From: Chryseobacterium sp. UBA6632
GTDB taxonomy: Bacteria > Bacteroidota > Bacteroidia > Flavobacteriales > Weeksellaceae
Direction: 5' to 3'
Assembly (NCBI GenBank): GCA_002455915.1
Contig: DKLU01000434.1
Coordinates: forward strand, 1-13,443
Length of the DNA: 13,443 bases
The position numbers and the translations under genes were made by a program. The notes beneath the pieces are model-generated. The model was not told the origin of the DNA. It saw only the letters and a program-made list of their open reading frames with translations, and did no database searches. Below are positions 1-6,430 of the stretch, one piece after another. How positions within the stretch are numbered: position 1 is the stretch's first letter; every line of letters starts with the position of its first letter.

Positions 1-117
1 AACATCGGTTTTAATCCCTCCTTTCAGAACGTTATAAATATAAAATTCGGCATCGTCCTCTTCAACGGCTCCAAAATGACTGTTATTCATAAAATAAAGA
101 TAATAAGAAAATTTCAT
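1..117 (-). CDS. N-terminal fragment of an unknown protein (runs off left edge)
   Basis: An open minus-strand frame enters at the left edge; only its 5' end is visible. From ATG at 117 it gives 39 residues with an aromatic start (MKFSYYLYF), then an acidic stretch (AVEEDDAEFYIYNVLKGG). A second in-frame ATG at 90 is an equally plausible start. The frame is open further upstream to a stop at 166-168, so neither start is proven. The acidic, Gly/Lys-containing composition looks more protein-like than the antisense plus-strand frame over the same bases. It is transcribed divergently from the tolC-type gene. I do not recognise the family. I found no TAnnTTTG element upstream on this strand. It does not look like a TetR-type regulator, which is a common neighbour of efflux operons. 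Confidence 0.45.
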   Translation of the reverse strand, partial: MKFSYYLYFMNNSHFGAVEEDDAEFYIYNVLKGGIKTDV

Positions 118-178
118 TTTGGCGTAAATGATAAAATCTTTTTCTGTTTTAATAAATAGAGTCTTCTATAACACCGCG

Positions 179-186
179 TAACTTTG
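179..186 (+). promoter_or_regulatory. -7 promoter element of the efflux genes
   Basis: TAACTTTG matches the Bacteroidota sigma-A -7 consensus TAnnTTTG exactly. It lies 41 nt before the tolC-type ATG, implying an untranslated leader of roughly 35 nt. I see no good TTG -33 box at the usual spacing. The bases just upstream (about 171-178, ACACCGCG) are unusually GC-rich for this region and could be an operator, but that is a guess. Confidence 0.5.
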
Positions 187-227
187 CACTATCAAAATCA
201 ATTTAGCAAAAAACCTTTAATTTAATT

Positions 228-1565
228 ATGAATATGATATTTAACGCATGCAAATATCAGTGCATAGCGTTGTGCTTATTATTGATAAGCTTTAATTTAC
301 AATCACAAGTGATAGATTTTCAACATCTCGCCTTACAGGAGGCTATAGAGATCGGCTTAAAGAATAATAAAAACATTAGAATAAGCCATTTAAAAAACGA
401 AATGTCCGAAACCAAAGAGAAAGATCTTAAAATGGAAAAACTTCCGGACATTGAATTCCATACAAGCTACAATCAGGTTACTAATCTTTTCCAGCACGAA
501 GGCGGCGTTTTTTCAAAAGCGACAAAGTACAACATCATCAACGGGATGTATGATTTCACCTTATCAGCGTCAATTCCTGTCTATATGGGTGGGAAAATAA
601 AAAATACGGAGAAAAAAGCAGCTATTGACACTGAAATTTCTTCATTAAAAACGCATTTAGACGAAAGACAGCTGAAAATGGAAATCATTACCGCTTTCCT
701 TCAGATTCATCATTTAAAAGAGCAGCAAAATCTGATTAATGATAAAATGAAAGAAGATTCTGTCAACATTAAACAGGTTAAATCTCTAAAAGCAAACGGT
801 GTGGTAACCGTAAATGAAGTGTTGAGAACATCTTTACAGCTTTCCAATCATAAAATGAGCTGGACGGAGCTGGATAATGACATTCAGATTGCAGAACACA
901 AACTGAAAACTATTCTTTCCCTTCCCGAAACTCAGGAAATGCACGTGGATACGGAAGATTTAATTTCAGAAAATGCAGAAATTCCTTATATAGACGAATT
1001 AACAGAAACCGCCTTGCATAAAAACGAATCGGTTAAAATGGCAAACAAAAACCTTTCGTTAAAAGAATTAGATCAGAAAATTACAAAAGCGAATTATTTA
1101 CCGAAAATTACCGCAGGTGGTGAATATTTTTTAAAATATCCAAACATGATGTTCTTCCCTCCCGAACCTTATGCGTACCGTTTGGGAATGTTAGGCGTGA
1201 ATCTTACCTATCCTATCGAAAATTTGTATAAAAATAAATACAAAATGCAGGAATCAAAGGAAAATATTAACCTAGCCAAACTTCAGATCGAAGAAAATGA
1301 GGAAAATATTAGACACAATGTTTACGAAGCTTACAAAAAGTTTGAAGAAACCGATCAAAAGGTAAAAATTTCAGAAGAAGCGATTACCCAAGCGAAAGAA
1401 AACTATAGAATTGTAAGAACAAAATACGCTAACAAATTAAGCTTAATCACCGAACTGATCGATGCCGATAATGCTTATTTAGAAGCTCAATCTAACCTTA
1501 TTTCCGTAAAAATCAACAGACAACTTAAATATTATCAACTCCAATACACGATTGGAAACTTATAA
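228..1565 (+). CDS. TolC-family outer-membrane efflux channel
   Basis: This is a 445-residue protein of the TolC/OEP family, whose trimers form an outer-membrane barrel with a long periplasmic alpha-helical tunnel. Residues 1 to about 26 are a signal peptide (basic/polar start, hydrophobic core CIALCLLLISF, then LQSQ). The mature part opens with the typical pattern of the first repeat (LALQEAIEIGLKNNKNI). It continues with long charged helices (about 45-75 and 130-230) and a second repeat from about residue 265, ending in helices rich in Glu, Lys and Gln with an NAYLEAQSNL-type motif near the C terminus. Length is normal for the family. ATG at 228 is preferred because it keeps the whole signal peptide; Met3 is an alternative. 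The HlyD-type adaptor follows after 5 nt, so the two are surely cotranscribed. The substrate cannot be read from the sequence. Confidence 0.92.
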   Translation: MNMIFNACKYQCIALCLLLISFNLQSQVIDFQHLALQEAIEIGLKNNKNIRISHLKNEMSETKEKDLKMEKLPDIEFHTSYNQVTNLFQHEGGVFSKATKYNIINGMYDFTLSASIPVYMGGKIKNTEKKAAIDTEISSLKTHLDERQLKMEIITAFLQIHHLKEQQNLINDKMKEDSVNIKQVKSLKANGVVTVNEVLRTSLQLSNHKMSWTELDNDIQIAEHKLKTILSLPETQEMHVDTEDLISENAEIPYIDELTETALHKNESVKMANKNLSLKELDQKITKANYLPKITAGGEYFLKYPNMMFFPPEPYAYRLGMLGVNLTYPIENLYKNKYKMQESKENINLAKLQIEENEENIRHNVYEAYKKFEETDQKVKISEEAITQAKENYRIVRTKYANKLSLITELIDADNAYLEAQSNLISVKINRQLKYYQLQYTIGNL

Positions 1566-1570
1566 AAACT

Positions 1571-2617
1571 ATGGCACAGAAGCAATTAACACGAAAAGAA
1601 AAAAGAATTAACAAAACGATTACTTTACTGGCGTGGATCCTTATTATCAGCGGAATTACAGGGATGGTAAGCTTTTATCTTTTTTCCCGAAAAAATGTAA
1701 CCACCAACGACGCACAGATCGAACAATATATTACGCCTGTTTCAAGTAAAGTTTCAGGTTTCATTAAAATCATTAAGTTTAACGAAAATCAGTTTGTTCA
1801 CAAAGGCGATACTTTGATTGTGATTGATAATCGTGAATTCGTTAATCAGGTGAAAATGGCGGAAGCTAATCTTCATGCTAATTCAGAGAACATCAATACC
1901 ATTGAAAGCGGTGTGAGCACAAAAGCAAGTGATACAAAGATCATCGACGCTAAAATTGCCTCAGCAAAGATCGATATCTGGAGAACGGAACAGGATTTTA
2001 AAAGATATAAAAACTTAGTTTCTGAAGATGCTGCCACCGAGCAGCAATTTGAAAATGTAAAAGCATCTTATGAACAGGCAAAAGCCAATCTTTTAGCTTT
2101 GGAACAACAAAAAAATGCAGTGAGAGCAAGTGTGAACGAACAGGAAACGAAAGTTGCCCCTGTAAAAAGTCAGATTCAGCAAAGTTCTGCAAGCCTGAAT
2201 AATGCTAAACTTTTTCTTTCTTATACGGTGGTTACCGCGCCTTACGACGGCTGGGTCGGTAAGAAAACCATTCAGGAAGGTCAGTTGATTAAGGAAGGTC
2301 AGGCTTTGGTGCAGATCGTGAGCAAAGAAAAATGGATTATTGCGAATTATAAAGAAACTCAACTGGGACAAATCGACCAAAGTAAAGAAGTCATTATTAC
2401 GGCAGATGCTTATCCAGACGTAGAGTTTAAAGGAAAAATACTTTCGGTTTCTCCGGCTTCAGGTTCACAGTTTTCATTGGTAAAACCTGATAATGCAACG
2501 GGAAATTTCGTAAAAATAGAACAGCGATTCCCGGTTAAAATTATTCTTGATAAAAACCAAAACAACGAAAAACTACTTTCCGGGATGAATGTTCTGGTGA
2601 GTGCGAAGAAGATATAG
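1571..2617 (+). CDS. HlyD/EmrA-family membrane-fusion (periplasmic adaptor) protein
   Basis: This 348-residue adaptor would link an inner-membrane pump to the TolC-type channel. A short basic cytoplasmic N terminus is followed by one membrane anchor at about residues 15-38 (ITLLAWILIISGITG). Next come NDAQIEQYITPVSSKVSGFI, the hallmark start of the EmrA/HlyD lipoyl-like half-domain, and KGDTLIVIDNREF at 78-90. A coiled-coil hairpin of about residues 92-210 is rich in Ala, Lys, Glu and Gln. The second lipoyl half contains VTAPYDGWVGKKTIQEGQ, and a beta-barrel domain (WIIANYKETQLGQI onward) completes the fold. One N-terminal TM and no signal peptidase site fit the EmrA type rather than the lipoprotein AcrA type. 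It follows the channel gene after 5 nt. The matching MFS pump is 521 bp downstream. Confidence 0.93.
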   Translation: MAQKQLTRKEKRINKTITLLAWILIISGITGMVSFYLFSRKNVTTNDAQIEQYITPVSSKVSGFIKIIKFNENQFVHKGDTLIVIDNREFVNQVKMAEANLHANSENINTIESGVSTKASDTKIIDAKIASAKIDIWRTEQDFKRYKNLVSEDAATEQQFENVKASYEQAKANLLALEQQKNAVRASVNEQETKVAPVKSQIQQSSASLNNAKLFLSYTVVTAPYDGWVGKKTIQEGQLIKEGQALVQIVSKEKWIIANYKETQLGQIDQSKEVIITADAYPDVEFKGKILSVSPASGSQFSLVKPDNATGNFVKIEQRFPVKIILDKNQNNEKLLSGMNVLVSAKKI

Positions 2618-2618
2618 A

Positions 2619-2644
2619 GTTTGAGAGTCGGAGGGTTTGAGAGT
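2619..2644 (+). repeat. Short direct repeat after the adaptor gene
   Basis: The decamer GTTTGAGAGT occurs at 2619-2628 and again at 2635-2644, starting 2 nt after the adaptor stop codon. It begins the 521-bp non-coding gap. The function is unknown and it may be simple-sequence drift. Confidence 0.5.
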
Positions 2645-2693
2645 AATCTTCAACCCAAGAATTTTCAAATTTTCAAATTAAATTATTTTTTTA

Positions 2694-2797
2694 GCGAAAA
2701 GTCAAAATAGCAAATTGCGAATCTGCGAAATTTTTTCTTCTGCATTTTTGCCATTTACCTTTTACTTTTTTTACACCTTGCCTTTTTGTCTTTTCGC
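2694..2797. repeat. Long-range inverted repeat in a T-rich, gene-free stretch
   Basis: GCGAAAAGTCAAAA (2694-2707) is the reverse complement, with one mismatch, of TTTTGTCTTTTCGC (2784-2797). The right arm runs into a T tract (2798-2804). The 76-nt spacer is mostly pyrimidine-rich low-complexity sequence. It could form a weak terminator-like structure after the adaptor gene, or be coincidence in biased sequence. No gene is visible between 2618 and 3138 on either strand. Confidence 0.3.
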
Positions 2798-2850
2798 TTT
2801 TTTTATTCATAATGATTCAGTTTAAATTTTCAAGAAAATATTTCCAGCAA

Positions 2851-2933
2851 GTTTGTCATTCCGTAGGAATCTAAACATTGTATTTGAATTCTATCGGAAA
2901 GATTCAACCCGAGATTTATGTGGAATGACAAGC
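2851..2933. repeat. Hairpin repeat with GTCATTCC/GGAATGAC arms
   Basis: GTTTGTCATTCC (2851-2862) pairs with GGAATGACAAGC (2922-2933) over 12 positions with one G-T pair. The stem extends inward by three more pairs (2863-2865 with 2919-2921). Inside, GAATCT (2867-2872) can pair with AGATTC (2900-2905). The total span is about 83 bp. The right arm is followed by CTCTTTTT, so the folded RNA could also act as a rho-independent terminator between adaptor and pump genes. I recall similar GTCATTCCGTAGGAATCT-type sequences as dispersed intergenic repeats in Chryseobacterium, which would make this a REP/MITE-like element. Copy number cannot be tested within one window. Confidence 0.6.
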
Positions 2934-2968
2934 TCTTTTTAATGATAAATATTGGTAGAAACGACCAC

Positions 2969-3070
2969 AACCCTAGCCCCGATTGAAACGGCATCCTTTT
3001 TTGTTGCGGGCGCAGCGAAGCGGAGCCCGTAATAAAAAAGATACAGTGGAAAGCGGGAAAAAGCTCCTAA
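2969..3070 (+). ncRNA. Highly structured intergenic element, possible Flavo-1-type RNA
   Basis: The stretch from CCCTAGCCCCGATTGAAACGG to GCGGGAAAAAGCTCCTAA contains a continuous 16-pair helix, 2996-3011 with 3025-3040 including two G-T pairs. It is capped by a GC-rich loop (GCAGCGAAGCGGA). The helix may extend past a bulged C2995 (2993-2994 with 3041-3042). Outside it, CCCG (2978-2981) can pair with CGGG (3054-3057), and AGC (2975-2977) with GCT (3063-3065), which would close a multi-part fold. The flanking words AGCCCCGATTGAA, GGCATCCTTTT and AAAGCGGGA recur, as I remember, in intergenic regions of many Flavobacteriia. The Flavo-1 RNA motif is the best-known candidate, but I cannot confirm that identity here. 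The strand is assigned from that remembered orientation. Confidence 0.5.
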
Positions 3071-3138
3071 AAAATTTAAACAGATTTAATACAAAATACC
3101 ATTGGCAATCATCATAGATTCGCTTTTTAAAGAAAATC

Positions 3139-4701
3139 ATGCAACATAATACAGTTTATCATAAATGGGTACCACAATGGCTGAAACTGCCGCTTCTTAT
3201 TTTGGCGCTGTTTCCCCACTTGATGTTGTTGTCGCTTTTGCATTCCAATAGCGCCTTCACATCTTCTTTTATGGATGTAGATTCAGACGATATCCAATAC
3301 TTAATGATTTTGATGTACGGGACATTTGTGGTTACCCTTTTAGTTATACAGCGGTTTATGGCGTATTTCAGCGTTAAATATTATACGCTGCTCATGTCTT
3401 CCGTTTCCATTCTTATTCTCTACGGACTTTCTGTTACCAGTGATTATCATATTATTTTGGTGATCCGCTTTCTGGAAGGGGTTTTCGGAGTGATGGAAGG
3501 CGCCATTTTCCTTCCGCTGATTGTCGCCGAGCTGAAAACAAGGCATGCCAAAGAGATCGCCTACACTTTTATGTACACGATTATTCTTACCGGTGGGACT
3601 TTAACGACCTCTCTGATGAAATCGAGTATTGAAGATTATGATTTTAAACACATGATCCTCATGATGGTTTATTTTCACGTTTTTGTTTTAATTATTGCTT
3701 TCGCGATCTTCAATAAAAACAGATTTTTCCCTAAAAAACCACTCTATCAGCTGGATATTACAAGCTGGTTTTTGCTTTGGGGATGTCTTCAGGCAGGCGG
3801 TTATGCTTTAATTTACGGGAAAAGACTGATGTGGTTTGAATCTGACATTATCATTTTCTGCTTTCTGATTTTTCTGCTTTTCGGAGGATTATTTATGTTA
3901 AAACAGAGAAATCAGCCTCGCCCGTTCTTTCATTTTGAAGTTTTCTGTTCAAAAAATCTGATTGCCGGAGTGATTCTGTTTTTCATTTTTTATATTCTGA
4001 GAGCCTCTATTAACAATGTATACAGCATTATGGCAACAGTCTGGAAATGGCCTTGGGATTATATCGTAGAAATCCAGTACTGGAATGTTGCGGGAAGTCT
4101 TTTAGGAGTTTTCCTTTCTGCTTTATGTATTACAAAAGGAGCATCTTCGCGGTTGGTTTTCTTTACCGGATTTATGATTCTTGCGATTGATTGTGCCTGG
4201 TTTACCTACACTTTTTATCCCGACACTACACTACAAACGATTTGTCCGCCATTGTTTCTCCAGGGCGTCGGACAAGGATTACTTTTCACCCCTTTGGTTT
4301 TCTTTTTAATCGCAGGAATGCCGGAACAATACGTCTCCAACGCAACGGCAGTCGGAACAGCAACAAGATTCTGGACAACAGCCATCGGATATGCTTTGAT
4401 GCAGAATTTAATGTTATTTTTAACGTTGAAACATTCGGATACAATAAGTTCAAATTTTACAGATACCAATCCAGTTTTTTATTCACAATGGAATCAGGTT
4501 TTCGGAGCTAATATGGCAAAACTTCCGGTTAACGAATCTTTATCGATGACGGCTGGAGCTTTTAAAGCTAAAATCAATGCACAGGCTATTTTGCTTTCTA
4601 ATATGGAAATTTTCACAGGATTATTCTGGTTAGCGTTAATTACGGCATTGGTGATTTTACTTTATAATCCGGTAAAAATTGCGGTGAGAAATATTATGTA
4701 A
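3139..4701 (+). CDS. MFS drug:H+ antiporter, DHA2/EmrB-like, divergent
   Basis: The 520-residue, very hydrophobic protein has about 14 predicted membrane segments, the layout of the DHA2 (EmrB/QacA) branch of the major facilitator superfamily. It would export a compound through the adaptor and TolC-type channel. Visible landmarks are TM1 around 17-35, the conserved TM4 Arg in VIRFLEGVFGVMEGA (R110, E113), a long central section with FFHFEVFCSKNLIAG, and GQGLLFTPLVFF-ATAVGTATRFWTTAIG in the last third, a typical DHA2 pattern. The canonical antiporter motif C in TM5 (Gly-Pro...Gly-Gly followed by W-R/H-W-I-F) is not recognisable: the region reads YTIILTGGTLTTSLMKSSIEDYDF. Its TAA stop doubles as the left copy of a transposon target duplication. 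It is probably the partner of the adaptor and channel despite the 521-bp gap. Confidence 0.88.
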   Translation: MQHNTVYHKWVPQWLKLPLLILALFPHLMLLSLLHSNSAFTSSFMDVDSDDIQYLMILMYGTFVVTLLVIQRFMAYFSVKYYTLLMSSVSILILYGLSVTSDYHIILVIRFLEGVFGVMEGAIFLPLIVAELKTRHAKEIAYTFMYTIILTGGTLTTSLMKSSIEDYDFKHMILMMVYFHVFVLIIAFAIFNKNRFFPKKPLYQLDITSWFLLWGCLQAGGYALIYGKRLMWFESDIIIFCFLIFLLFGGLFMLKQRNQPRPFFHFEVFCSKNLIAGVILFFIFYILRASINNVYSIMATVWKWPWDYIVEIQYWNVAGSLLGVFLSALCITKGASSRLVFFTGFMILAIDCAWFTYTFYPDTTLQTICPPLFLQGVGQGLLFTPLVFFLIAGMPEQYVSNATAVGTATRFWTTAIGYALMQNLMLFLTLKHSDTISSNFTDTNPVFYSQWNQVFGANMAKLPVNESLSMTAGAFKAKINAQAILLSNMEIFTGLFWLALITALVILLYNPVKIAVRNIM

Positions 4702-4982
4702 GAGCGTGTTTAAATTTTATTTGTATTGCCTTTATTACTTTTAATAAGGATTTTATCTAAAACTTATTTCTTATGCAAAGTTTTAATATAAAGCAACGTA
4801 TATTCTAGTTAGCAAAGAAGAATCAACAAGTTGATTTGATGAAGCTGTATTTTCAAGCTTCGTGAAGCAAATTCATTTGCCGTTGCTATCTAAAAATATG
4901 CAGAGAGACATACAATCTTTGCGTTAAAAAAAAGATCATGATAATTTAAAATAAATATTGAACCAAGATTTTAAACAGGCCC
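4702..4982. mobile_element. 281-bp miniature inverted-repeat transposable element (MITE)
   Basis: The left end GAGCGTGTTTAAATTTT (4702-4718) matches the reverse complement of the right end (4966-4982, reading GGGCCTGTTTAAAATCT inward) at about 13 of 17 positions. Both ends are flanked directly by TAA (4699-4701 and 4983-4985), which looks like a 3-bp target duplication of the TNA type. Ends beginning G-G/A-G-C-N-TGTTTAAA plus a TNA duplication fit the IS5 family (IS1031/IS427-like groups). The interior has no intact transposase. One short frame from ATG 4775 is interrupted by TGA at 4832 and ends at 4927, and I do not recognise it. Small internal hairpins include GCAAAT-TC-ATTTGC. It fills the whole space after the MFS gene. 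Removing it with one TAA would leave only 42 nt between the MFS stop and the aldehyde dehydrogenase start. Confidence 0.68.
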
Positions 4983-5027
4983 TAAGTTTTAGGCAGAAAA
5001 TTTGCTATAATTCCTGAAATTTGGTTT

Positions 5028-6389
5028 ATGGAAATTCAGGAAATTGTATCAAAACAGAAAGATTTTTTTAAAACACAACAAACGAAAAATATCCGGTTCA
5101 GAAAAATGTATCTTGAAAAACTTCGGGATGTGATTTTACAAAACGAAAATCTTTTATATGAAGCTATTTATAAGGATTTTGGAAAGTCAAAATTTGATAC
5201 CTTCACCACTGAAATTTCCTTTATTTTAAATGATATCAACTATTATCTGAAAAATTTAAAGTCACTTTCAAAACCTAAAAAAGTACGAACTAATCTGGTA
5301 AACCAAATTGGAAAAAGCAGAATTCATTCCGAACCTTTAGGAAATGTTCTGGTCATTGGAGCGTGGAATTATCCTTACCAATTGGCATTTTCTCCTATCG
5401 TTGCCGCATTGGCAGCGGGAAACTGTTGTATTTTAAAACCAAGTGAAATTGCAGAAAATACAATGAAAGCAATGGTGAAAATCATCAATGAAAATTTCCC
5501 ACCTGAATATTTATATGCTTATGAAGGCGGAATTGATGAAACCACAGAATTATTAAAACTTAAATTTGATAAGATATTTTTCACCGGAAGTACAAAAGTA
5601 GGGAAAATCGTTTACGAAGCTGCCGCTAAAAATTTAACTCCAGTTACTTTAGAATTAGGCGGAAAATCTCCGGCAATTATTACCAAAGAAGCAAACCTTG
5701 AAGTCGCTGCCAAAAGAATTGTCTGGGGAAAATTTTTAAATACCGGACAAACCTGTGTTGCTCCCGATTATTTATTAGTTGAAGAATCCGTTAAGGAGCA
5801 GTTTTTGGAAATGCTGAGAAAATATATTCAGGAATTTAAATATGAACCGAATTCAGAACATTACACCAAAATTATTAATCAAAAGAATTTTGAAAGGTTG
5901 ATTAAGCTCATTAATAAAGATAAAATTTACTTCGGAGGAAATTTTGATAGAGAAAAATTATTCATCGAACCCACCATTTTAACGAATATCAATTGGGAAG
6001 ACGATGTGATGCAGGAAGAGATTTTCGGACCTATTTTACCCGTCATTTCCTTCAATAATTTTAATATTGTTTTGAATGAAATTTTAGAATTGGAAAAACC
6101 TCTAGCCGCTTATTTATTCACCAATAACTCTGAAGAAAAAGAAAATTTCAAGCAAAAGCTTTCTTTCGGCGGAGGTTGTATCAATGATGTCATGATGCAT
6201 TTAGGAAATGAAAATCTTCCGTTTGGAGGCGTTGGAAGTTCAGGAATTGGAAATTACCACGGTAAATTCGGTTTTGAAACCTTTTCACATCAAAAAGCGA
6301 TTCTTGATAGAGCAACTTGGGGCGAACCCAATATTAAATATCCTCCCTATTCTGAGAAAAAATTAAGCTGGATTAAAAGATTTCTTTAG
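5028..6389 (+). CDS. Aldehyde dehydrogenase, class 3-like
   Basis: This 453-residue NAD(P)+-dependent aldehyde dehydrogenase oxidises aldehydes to acids. The catalytic set is intact: WNYP at 113-116 (oxyanion/cofactor region), the nucleotide-loop FTGST at 185-189, the general base Glu209 in LELGGKSP, and nucleophile Cys243 in NTGQTCVAPDY. Later come EEIFGPILPV and LPFGGVGSSGIGNYHGKFGF, characteristic of the ALDH3 class (fatty/aromatic aldehyde and coniferyl-aldehyde dehydrogenases). The short N terminus lacking the extra segment of ALDH1/2 and the length of about 450 also fit ALDH3. The C terminus has no clear membrane anchor. ATG at 5028 gives a normal family start. It follows the MITE by 45 bp and ends at a bidirectional terminator. 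The physiological substrate is unknown; medium- and long-chain aldehydes are typical for the class. Confidence 0.93.
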   Translation: MEIQEIVSKQKDFFKTQQTKNIRFRKMYLEKLRDVILQNENLLYEAIYKDFGKSKFDTFTTEISFILNDINYYLKNLKSLSKPKKVRTNLVNQIGKSRIHSEPLGNVLVIGAWNYPYQLAFSPIVAALAAGNCCILKPSEIAENTMKAMVKIINENFPPEYLYAYEGGIDETTELLKLKFDKIFFTGSTKVGKIVYEAAAKNLTPVTLELGGKSPAIITKEANLEVAAKRIVWGKFLNTGQTCVAPDYLLVEESVKEQFLEMLRKYIQEFKYEPNSEHYTKIINQKNFERLIKLINKDKIYFGGNFDREKLFIEPTILTNINWEDDVMQEEIFGPILPVISFNNFNIVLNEILELEKPLAAYLFTNNSEEKENFKQKLSFGGGCINDVMMHLGNENLPFGGVGSSGIGNYHGKFGFETFSHQKAILDRATWGEPNIKYPPYSEKKLSWIKRFL

Positions 6390-6392
6390 CTA

Positions 6393-6430
6393 AAAAAATA
6401 TCCGTTTGACATGTCAAACGGATATTTTTT
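6393..6430. terminator. Perfect palindromic bidirectional terminator
   Basis: A 38-nt perfect palindrome (centre between 6411 and 6412; core TCCGTTTGAC/GTCAAACGGA) is flanked by an A run on the left and a T run on the right. It can therefore terminate transcription from either side. It starts 3 nt after the aldehyde dehydrogenase stop. Its right edge overlaps the TAA stop of the convergent thioredoxin-fold gene (6431-6429). Confidence 0.88.

Noticed and set aside
1..162. Plus-strand open frame from base 1 to a stop near 160
   Set aside because: It is antisense to the more protein-like minus-strand frame, is very rich in Lys/Ile/Phe/Asn as expected from AT-rich non-coding DNA, and shows no family resemblance.
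3001..3030. tRNA or rRNA fragment suggested by the GC-rich patch
   Set aside because: The patch is part of one long hairpin and has no cloverleaf, anticodon arm or CCA-type end.
2618..3138. CRISPR array or tandem-repeat array in the large gap
   Set aside because: The repeats are of different kinds, not regularly spaced, and none has more than two copies.
4191..4511. 106-codon plus-strand frame inside the MFS gene
   Set aside because: It lies entirely in another frame of a convincing 14-TM transporter; the product has no recognisable features.
4702..4982. Intact insertion sequence after the MFS gene
   Set aside because: The ends and flanking TAA are present, but there is no transposase-length frame on either strand, so it is called a MITE or remnant.
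5001..5011. TATAAT at 5006-5011 as promoter of the aldehyde dehydrogenase
   Set aside because: TATAAT-type -10 boxes are not the Bacteroidota consensus, and such a hexamer is expected by chance in AT-rich DNA.
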